A DNA stretch of 64,000 bases from Sphingobium sp. (GTDB lineage Bacteria; Pseudomonadota; Alphaproteobacteria; Sphingomonadales; Sphingomonadaceae): positions 26,920 to 90,919 of the forward strand of contig JAGIAZ010000010.1 of the NCBI GenBank assembly GCA_017744605.1. Direction: 5' to 3'. Positions 55,000-61,893 of the stretch are shown here, piece after piece. Under the pieces are notes generated by a model. That model was not told where the DNA came from and did not search any database. It was given only the letters and a program-made list of their open reading frames with translations. The position numbers and the translations under genes are program-made. The stretch's first letter is position 1, and every line of letters starts with the position of its first letter.

Positions 55000-55451
55000 T
55001 GGCTGACCTGTCCATTCCGCTCGACCGCGAGCCGCAATTCATCGCCAAGATCGGCTTCGAGCCAGCTTTCGAGGTTCGCCTGGATTTCGAGCCGGTGCGC
55101 GCCGAGCAGACCCCGCACGGAGAGCGTCGCATGCGCAAGATCATCGGCGGCGCCATTTCCGGCAAGATCGAAGGCACCGTCTATCCGAATGGTGGCGGCG
55201 ACTATTCGCTCGGCCGGCCGGATGGCGTGACCGACCTGAACACGCATATCGTCCTCCGGGACCGAAAGGGCGAGTGGCTCTATATCCGCAATATAGGCTA
55301 CGCCCGCACTGATGGATATCAGCGCGTCACTAGCTGGGTGGATGCCGACGTGCGCAGCGACCATAGCTGGGTACTGGGGCTGTTTTTCGTCGGAGTGATC
55401 GAGCCGCTCGGAAGGGATGCTGCGTTGATCCGATATTCGGAGGTACTTTAG
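54999..55451 (+). CDS. DUF3237 family protein (second copy)
   Basis: A 150-residue paralogue of the preceding protein: KIIGGAISGKIEGTVYPNGG, RDRKGEWLYIRNIGYAR and the closing ALIRYSEVL line up with the first copy at low identity. The pair may form a heteromer or act on successive intermediates. Start ATG is inside the previous stop (TGATG). Confidence 0.83.
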   Translation: MADLSIPLDREPQFIAKIGFEPAFEVRLDFEPVRAEQTPHGERRMRKIIGGAISGKIEGTVYPNGGGDYSLGRPDGVTDLNTHIVLRDRKGEWLYIRNIGYARTDGYQRVTSWVDADVRSDHSWVLGLFFVGVIEPLGRDAALIRYSEVL

Positions 55452-55890
55452 CTTCTAGATAATCCCTGGGCTTGCGTCTGGGTGGTGGTGAAGCACGGCC
55501 GGTGCACCCAGGTACGGCGAGAATTCTGGAATGCCTGAGAGGGCAGCCATCCGTTCGCATCGCTCCACCATGGGAATATAGGAAGTTTATTTGCAACACC
55601 GTCTCAGTCGCTTTCGCCCTTATAGCCGCCGTTCACGGACTGTTTTTACGCTTGGAAAGCGGACGTTCGTTCAGCCGGCATTCCCCTCGGAGGTAACGAT
55701 CTCTGAACGATTGTCTTGTCGCGAGCATAGAGGGCGCATTGAGGTGCAAAGTAGGCAGCGACGTATCGGTCATGCAGTGCACTGGTGGCGCCATGTGATA
55801 CTCGCTGCCTAGGATATTAAGCCTGTTGAATATCCCCGGAAAGTTCGAAGCAGATCGGCTAACAAAGCCTCCGAGGCTTTTCGCCGTTGG
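55452..55890. other. Gene-free stretch after the DUF3237 pair
   Basis: No frame here has a convincing family pattern. Composition is more AT-rich than the catabolic cluster. A weak hairpin AAAGCC/GGCTTT near 55864-55880 may end the GIY-YIG transcript. It probably marks an island module boundary. Confidence 0.4.
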
Positions 55891-56463
55891 TCACAGCACA
55901 TCTAGATCTTGCACTTCCCTGATGATCCTCTGATGATCGAGCCACCTGTTCGTCAGACTGTGCCCCTCCGTTGCGAGAATCCCCACCCACTTCGCTTCCA
56001 TCACCAGCGACTGTGCCTCGTTTTCGCATCGCTCCAGCAGTAGGAACTCCACCGTGCCACCGGCGCTCAGGATATCCCTCAGCCCGCACGCTACGCGCTT
56101 CTTCGAGCCTCGATAAGCGCCGCTTGCGTGAGACCGTATGCGCTTCGAGAAGTGGCCGGTCTGACCAACGTAGCCGAACTGCCCTGTTGCCTTGTGGCGT
56201 ATCCCGTAGGTGACATATCCCTCGACATGCATGTCGCCGACGACTTCGATTTGGCTTGCCCAAGCGTTCTCATACCGAACCCGGGGTCGACCGAGGTCAC
56301 CTCGTGCCTGGTGAACACTGACGCGGCCCTTGCCGTTGGCGCCGATACAGCTCTGTCCAATGCCGGCGCCGCAAGTCGGGCAGGCAAACGCCCTGGCTGC
56401 TTCCCGATATTTATCAGCACCAGTGGTCCGATCCGCTTCTTTGCGCTTCCTCATGATGCACAT
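55891..56463 (-). CDS. Zinc-finger GIY-YIG nuclease
   Basis: A 190-residue protein with two parts. Residues 25-55 hold a zinc-binding motif of the phage/actinobacterial type (CPTCGAGIGQSC ... HQAR). Residues 80-165 hold a GIY-YIG domain: YVTYGIRHKATGQFGYVGQT gives the two strand motifs, R113-like Arg in FSKRIRSHAS and a C-terminal E-rich segment (ERCENEAQSLVMEAKWV). Such combinations occur in phage and mobile-element nucleases. Divergent from the PD-(D/E)xK gene. Whether it acts in mobility or defence is open. Confidence 0.75.
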   Translation of the reverse strand: MCIMRKRKEADRTTGADKYREAARAFACPTCGAGIGQSCIGANGKGRVSVHQARGDLGRPRVRYENAWASQIEVVGDMHVEGYVTYGIRHKATGQFGYVGQTGHFSKRIRSHASGAYRGSKKRVACGLRDILSAGGTVEFLLLERCENEAQSLVMEAKWVGILATEGHSLTNRWLDHQRIIREVQDLDVL

Positions 56464-56680
56464 TCTCCAGCTATTGCCGAGATTGTCGACCCTGCAAGAG
56501 CGCGGAATGCGATTGGTTCACGGTGGTCCGCTTCCTCAACAGAACCAGATCAAGAAAACCAACGAGGTTCCATGACGGTCACATCGTTCTCACCCGGGCT
56601 GTCCGCTCAGGCGCTCACTTGATACAAGCTTCACGACATCGGATAGCCTATCCACCCTCAATGCCCGCTCGAGAGGCCGG

Positions 56681-58405
56681 ATGAGTAAAGCGCGGATCAA
56701 GAATGTAGAGGATAGGGTGGACGCTGCGCTCGCTCACCGCTCCATCCATGACTACGACGCCAATGCCGCGTTGCAGCTCGCGGCCAATATCGTCGAGGCT
56801 GCTATGGTTCGCGAGCCGATCGGTGCCATGGAGTCCAACCTGAACGCCGGCATGATCAGCTTCACGCCTCATTTCGCGAGCGGTCGCGCCGGTCGCGCGC
56901 CGGATATGGATATATTGATCGAAGATCTGCTATTTGGAGCGCACTATCATGCCCTTCGCGAGATATTCTACTACAGTTACAATGCTCCGGACGCGGTAGA
57001 CTGGCAGTTCGATGGGGATCGGGTCGAGATACGGTATCGGGATCGCTCCATCCTCCGTCAGTTCTTTACGGACTGGAATGAGTATGTTCTTGGTTCTGTG
57101 CACCATTTCGCCGAATTCGACGTGTCGCATGATATTCGGAAGCTGTTGAGAGGGCAACGCGAATGGACCAGATCCATGGCGCAGATCGAAGCAACGCGCT
57201 TGATGGAAGAAGAAGTCGATTGGACGCTGGCGGCCTATTTTTCCATTCTCGATCCCGAAGTCCCGATCGATCTCGGCGGCTACAGCTACCCGGAATTTCT
57301 GGAGATCTATCGCGCCCTCAAGGTCACGTCGCTTTACCACCGCTATGAGGCCGAAGTGAACCGCGCGATCGGCTGTATATCGATGGATGCCTCCAGCTTG
57401 GAAGAAAACCTTTGCAAACGTACCGGAGTCAAGCGCGAAATCGTACAACGCATTCTGGGCGACCTAGTCTACGATGAAGCAGCAACGTGTGATCGCCTCG
57501 ATTCCAGATGCTTTTCTCTGATCCGCGAAGGTGCTTCGCCGCACCGAATCGTCATGCGGCCATTTCACTTTTCGTTCGGGGAGGGGATCATCCAGCTTCT
57601 GCGGGTGGTTGCACGGCGACGACCGCAAATATTTCTCGCCAATGTGAGCAATGCGCTTGGCGACCGCTTTGTCGACCGAGCGAAACAGGCCTTCGAGGCG
57701 CAGGGCTTCGATTGCCATGCCAATCTTTCCCTGCGCAAGATTGATCCGACTTTGCCCGATATCGACCTGCTCGTCATCTCGGAAGAGCCTACCCTTGGCT
57801 ATGCGCTGATCGTCTGTGAAGTGAAAGGGCCGGTTCCACCGATTGGCGCCAAGGATCAGTTGCGGGCGCGAGAGCCCGGCAACATTTCCAAATCATTCCG
57901 GCAGACCGAAGCGATCCGTGCCTTCATCCGCACGGAGGAGGGACGACGCTTTTTCGCATCCCTGCTTCCCAAGGACGGGCATCCGCATTTCGACAAGTTC
58001 GTCATTCTCTTCTGGCAGTTGATCATAACGTCCGACAATGCCGGCATGTTCTTCAGTCATGAGAAGACACCGATCATGAGCTTCCGCACCCTCGAACGCT
58101 TGCTGCATCGGTCCGATGGCGACATGCTGCATGTTCTGACCGGTATCCAGACCTATAATCAGGGCGTGGACTCCTGCCTCCAGACGACAATGCAGACGGT
58201 TGAGGTCGAGGGGTTGAGCATAAGCTATGAACACATGCTGGTCGGAGACCTATTGGATTTTCCCGAGAATGAATGGCGCAGCAATGGCGTACGCGAGGAG
58301 ATAGCCCAAGAGTTCATTGCTGAGGGCTATCATCCGCTCGATACCTTCTCGGGCGCGACACGGCTCGATCATATGACCATTGAGATTCTGCCCGATCAGA
58401 AATGA
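56681..58405 (+). CDS. Unknown 574-residue protein with a PD-(D/E)xK nuclease-like domain
   Basis: Begins MSKARIKNVEDRVDAALAHR. Residues 325-385 have the layout of a restriction-endonuclease-like fold: an acidic helix (FVDRAKQAFEAQGFD), then PDIDLLVISEE with D360/D362, and IVCEVKG with E380 and K382 forming D-x(17-19)-E-x-K. The N-terminal 300 residues are helical and unassigned (YSYNAPDAVDWQFDGDR, YPEFLEIYRALKVTSLYHRY); no helicase, methyltransferase or transmembrane part is seen. GC is lower than in the core. Position beside a GIY-YIG gene and restriction debris suggests a defence-type gene; this is inference. Confidence 0.6.
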   Translation: MSKARIKNVEDRVDAALAHRSIHDYDANAALQLAANIVEAAMVREPIGAMESNLNAGMISFTPHFASGRAGRAPDMDILIEDLLFGAHYHALREIFYYSYNAPDAVDWQFDGDRVEIRYRDRSILRQFFTDWNEYVLGSVHHFAEFDVSHDIRKLLRGQREWTRSMAQIEATRLMEEEVDWTLAAYFSILDPEVPIDLGGYSYPEFLEIYRALKVTSLYHRYEAEVNRAIGCISMDASSLEENLCKRTGVKREIVQRILGDLVYDEAATCDRLDSRCFSLIREGASPHRIVMRPFHFSFGEGIIQLLRVVARRRPQIFLANVSNALGDRFVDRAKQAFEAQGFDCHANLSLRKIDPTLPDIDLLVISEEPTLGYALIVCEVKGPVPPIGAKDQLRAREPGNISKSFRQTEAIRAFIRTEEGRRFFASLLPKDGHPHFDKFVILFWQLIITSDNAGMFFSHEKTPIMSFRTLERLLHRSDGDMLHVLTGIQTYNQGVDSCLQTTMQTVEVEGLSISYEHMLVGDLLDFPENEWRSNGVREEIAQEFIAEGYHPLDTFSGATRLDHMTIEILPDQK

Positions 58406-58715
58406 GCGAGCGTGGTGACTGGCGGTCCTAATCCGCTGGTCACGCGGTGCAATTGCTCGAACGCCTCCCAAGAGGGGAGGTGCTTATCGAGGCTGAAATG
58501 GTGCTCCACGACCACGCCCCCTTAATGCTCAGAGCCTGGCGCGACGGTTTCGTTCGGCGAAATCGCGATTCGCGGTATTTGACAAATCAACATTGACGGT
58601 TGATTTCTCATCAGGCGAATAACTGTTCGAACAGGGCCGCAGGACAGCTTGGTTCAAATCGCTGCCGACCGCGCGAAAGAGGCGGCGCAGCGCTGGTTGC
58701 ACGGGGAGAGGGAAA
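58406..58715 (+). promoter_or_regulatory. Upstream region of the second TonB receptor with an operator-like palindrome
   Basis: AAATCAAC-ATTGACG-GTTGATTT at 58584-58606 has perfect 8-bp arms, 110 bp before the receptor start, and suits a MarR dimer. CCTCCC-AAGA-GGGGAGG near 58464-58480 may end the preceding transcript. No gene was recognised in the 310 bp. Confidence 0.5.
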
Positions 58716-61223
58716 ATGAAGGGTTTCAGGATCGGGTCCGGAGATCGGGCAAAAATGCTTCGCGGCATTGCGTTGGCAGGCACGGCGATGTGGGGGTTCC
58801 AGGCCTCGATATTATATGCTCAATCGCCGGCGTCATCCGCCGCGGCGAACGAAGACGGGGGCGTCGCGCCGGACATCATCGTCACGGCCGAGCGCCGCGC
58901 GACCAATCTGCAGGATACGCCGCTGTCCATCCTTGCGGTGACGCAGGAGATGGTGGAGGCCAAGGGCATCCAGGACCTTCAGGACCTGTCGCACTTCACG
59001 CCGAACCTCAGCATTTCGCCGACGCGCGGCACGGGGAACGCCGCGGCCAACTTCGTCATCCGCGGCATCTCGGGCGGTGGCGGCGCGGCCGGTGAACGCG
59101 GCGTGGCCCTGTATCTCGACGGCGTCTACATGCCGCGCACCAGCGGCGCAGTGCTGCGCGTGCTCGACGTCGATCGCGTGGAAGTGCTGCGCGGGCCGCA
59201 GGGCACGCTGTTCGGTCGCAACTCGACCGGTGGCGCGATCCGTATTTTCAGCAAGCAGCCGAGCGACACCTTCGAGGGCTCGATCGAGGGCACCGTCGGC
59301 AATTTCGGCCATGTCGACGTGATCGGCTCGCTGAACCTGCCGTTGGGCGAGGGCTTCGCTGTCCGCTGGCAGGGCGCTTTTCTCGATAAGGGCGGCTATG
59401 TCAGCCGCGGCACCCAGATGCTGGGAGCCGACCGCGATTATATCGGCCGCGTCCAGCTGCGGGGCGAACTGACGCCTAATTTCACCGCGACCGGGAGTTT
59501 TCTCTACAACAAGTCCGAATCGAACGCCTCACCGTTCGTGATCCAGGAGTTCGATCTTCGGCCGGGCATCGACGGCGTCATACAGGGTAATTATGGCGGC
59601 TGGCTCAACGATGCGTTCAAGGCGGCCGGCCAGGCGCCGATCGCGCCGTACAACGACCCGCGCTTCGTCAAGGGGCCTTATGCGGCGTCGGACGTATGCT
59701 TCCTCGACAATTTCAACCCGGACTATAGTTCGGCGTGCGACCAGACGAACAACGACAAGTTCTGGCAGGCCGACCTCAAGCTCGACTGGAAGATCGGCGA
59801 CAAGGTGAGTCTCCATTCGGTCACCGGCCTGTCGAAGCTCGATCACCGTGGCATGAACGACCAGGAAGTGATCGGCTTCGAACGGCGCTACGACATCATC
59901 ACATCGAAGGTCTTCTACCAGGAGTTGCAGCTCAACGCGGCGCTCTTCAACGACGCGATCGACCTGGTCGCGGGCGGCACTTATTTTCACGAGAAGAGTG
60001 CCTCGCCTTACAATTATGTCCTCAACCGACGCGGTACGGCCGTCTACAACAACACCACATATTTTCCGACATCCGGCTCCCCGCCGAACGCGGATGGCGG
60101 GCTTTACACGCGCGGCATCACCGACGTGTTCCAGACATCTGATTCATGGGGCGCGTTCGCCAGCGCGACCTGGCATATCATCGACGGGCTCAATCTGACT
60201 GGCGGCTTGCGCGGGGCATGGGACCACAAGGATTATACCCAGAACCGTTACGAGCCGCCCACGACAGCCTATCAAGCGGCGGACTTCAAGGTGGTGCCGG
60301 GCACGGCCCTGTCGAGCGCGTCGAAGAGCCAGCCGTTTCGCGCGCTGGATTACCGCGTGACGCTCGATTATCACTTCACCAAGGACATCATGGCCTATGG
60401 CACGATCTCGAAAGCCTATAAGGCGGGATCGTTCAGCGCCACCTTGCAGAGCGGTGGTCCGACAATTCAGGACAGCATCGTCTCGACGATCCCGAACGAG
60501 AAGGTGATCAACTATGAGGCCGGCCTGCGCATGACGTTCCTCGACCGTCGCCTGCGCATCAATCCGACCGGCTTCATCATGGACTGGACCAATCGCCAGG
60601 CGGCGTTGCGCGTCAATTGCGGCACCCCCGGCACGCCCGTTGCGAACCTAGTCCCCGGAAGCCCGGAGTGCTCGGTCGGCTTCCTGCCGCTGCTGCAGAA
60701 CCAGGGCGATGCGCATATCAAGGGTATCGAGCTCGACGCCCAGTTCGTGATCATGCGCGGTCTGACGCTCGACGGCAGCCTAGGCTACACCACCTATAGG
60801 CTGAGCAACCAGCCCGCCGGCGTCACGCATTTGTTCCCGGACATTCCGAAGCACAGCTACACGCTCGGCGCGACCTATTCGGGCGACATCGGCTTCGGCA
60901 AGCTGACGCTGAACGGCAATTATGCGTTCGTCGGCAGGCAGTCCGTCTATCCCGACGACAGTGCGGATTCAGGCTACATCCTGCCGTCCTACGGCCTGGT
61001 CAACGCGCGCGTGCAGTTCAGGCCGTCGGGTTTGCCGCTGACGATCACGGCCTATGCCAACAACCTGCTCGACAAGGTCTATGCGACCTATGCGCAGCGC
61101 TTCGGTGGGGGCTTCTGGGATCAAGGGCCCGCGACCGGTCTCGGGACTCCGCCGCGCAATATGTTGAGCGTGGTTCGCGGCCGGCCGCGCGAGGTCGGCT
61201 TCTCGCTGAAATATGAGTTCTGA
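58716..61223 (+). CDS. TonB-dependent receptor (second module)
   Basis: An 835-residue receptor beginning MKGFRIGSGDRAKMLRGIAL with a signal peptide (cleavage near LYAQ). TonB box DIIVTAERRATNLQDTPLSI, plug RGISGGGGAAGERGVALYLD and VEVLRGPQGTLFGRNSTGGA, and a barrel ending EVGFSLKYEF. The 'AERR..NLQDTP' opening is the common sphingomonad type for aromatic and other organic substrates. A GGGGAGAGGG site precedes the ATG. Followed by a terminator. Confidence 0.93.
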   Translation: MKGFRIGSGDRAKMLRGIALAGTAMWGFQASILYAQSPASSAAANEDGGVAPDIIVTAERRATNLQDTPLSILAVTQEMVEAKGIQDLQDLSHFTPNLSISPTRGTGNAAANFVIRGISGGGGAAGERGVALYLDGVYMPRTSGAVLRVLDVDRVEVLRGPQGTLFGRNSTGGAIRIFSKQPSDTFEGSIEGTVGNFGHVDVIGSLNLPLGEGFAVRWQGAFLDKGGYVSRGTQMLGADRDYIGRVQLRGELTPNFTATGSFLYNKSESNASPFVIQEFDLRPGIDGVIQGNYGGWLNDAFKAAGQAPIAPYNDPRFVKGPYAASDVCFLDNFNPDYSSACDQTNNDKFWQADLKLDWKIGDKVSLHSVTGLSKLDHRGMNDQEVIGFERRYDIITSKVFYQELQLNAALFNDAIDLVAGGTYFHEKSASPYNYVLNRRGTAVYNNTTYFPTSGSPPNADGGLYTRGITDVFQTSDSWGAFASATWHIIDGLNLTGGLRGAWDHKDYTQNRYEPPTTAYQAADFKVVPGTALSSASKSQPFRALDYRVTLDYHFTKDIMAYGTISKAYKAGSFSATLQSGGPTIQDSIVSTIPNEKVINYEAGLRMTFLDRRLRINPTGFIMDWTNRQAALRVNCGTPGTPVANLVPGSPECSVGFLPLLQNQGDAHIKGIELDAQFVIMRGLTLDGSLGYTTYRLSNQPAGVTHLFPDIPKHSYTLGATYSGDIGFGKLTLNGNYAFVGRQSVYPDDSADSGYILPSYGLVNARVQFRPSGLPLTITAYANNLLDKVYATYAQRFGGGFWDQGPATGLGTPPRNMLSVVRGRPREVGFSLKYEF

Positions 61224-61230
61224 GCATTGG

Positions 61231-61256
61231 AGGGGCGCAGGTTTGCGCCCCTTTTC
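61231..61256 (+). terminator. Rho-independent terminator
   Basis: GGGGCGCA and TGCGCCCC pair around GGTT and are followed by TTTTCTC, just after the receptor stop. It also faces the convergent MarR gene. Confidence 0.85.
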
Positions 61257-61300
61257 TCAGAATATGCGCGTGACCCGGCGAACGGGCTGTAAACCAGCGC

Positions 61301-61792
61301 TCATGGCGTCGATTGCTCGTCGCTCTCTTGTCGGAATTCGTCGACACGCAGGGCAATGTTCCTAAGCATTTGATCGAAGGCCTTTACATCCTCAGAGCTC
61401 AGGTCCTGCATGATCTTCTGGAAATAGGCCCTTCGCAATTCCACTGCGCGCTCGAAAATAGCCTTTCCCTTTTCAGTGGGGCTAATTTGCTTTTTGCTGC
61501 GATGGTGGGGATCTTTATCACGCTCGATGAGGCCGACCTTGATCAGCCGGGCGACGGCGCGACTAACCTCGGCGCGATCGATTTCGAATGCATTGCATAT
61601 CTCGGCAGCGCTGGCGCTTCCGAAGGTATTCGTCAGACCCAGGACGCGCCAATCGGCGACTGAAAGATTGAATTTGGCCTGCAGTTCCCGGCCTGTCTCG
61701 CGATCGATCATGCGCGCGAGCATCTGCATCCTGTGCGGTATGAAATATTCGCCGAGCAAGGACCAGGTGACGGGTAAGGCCATGGCATTCAC
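61301..61792 (-). CDS. MarR-family transcriptional regulator (second)
   Basis: A 163-residue regulator, MarR fold: FNLSVADWRVLGLTNTFGSA, CNAFEIDRAEVSRAVARLIK as the recognition helix, and DKDPHHRSKKQISPTEKGK as the wing. The GTG start at 61792 (then NAMALPV) is preferred because AGGAAGG lies six nt upstream; the ATG at 61783 is an alternative. Convergent with the receptor and downstream of the G8-domain gene on the same strand, so it may control both. Confidence 0.87.
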   Translation of the reverse strand: MNAMALPVTWSLLGEYFIPHRMQMLARMIDRETGRELQAKFNLSVADWRVLGLTNTFGSASAAEICNAFEIDRAEVSRAVARLIKVGLIERDKDPHHRSKKQISPTEKGKAIFERAVELRRAYFQKIMQDLSSEDVKAFDQMLRNIALRVDEFRQESDEQSTP

Positions 61793-61893
61793 GTGCCGCC
61801 TTCCTCGTCGAATTGCAATCACCGGAAACGGGCGGCGACAGCGCCCCGGCGCCTGGGCAGCGCCGGGGTTCTCTCCGTTCGGCGCGTCAGGCC

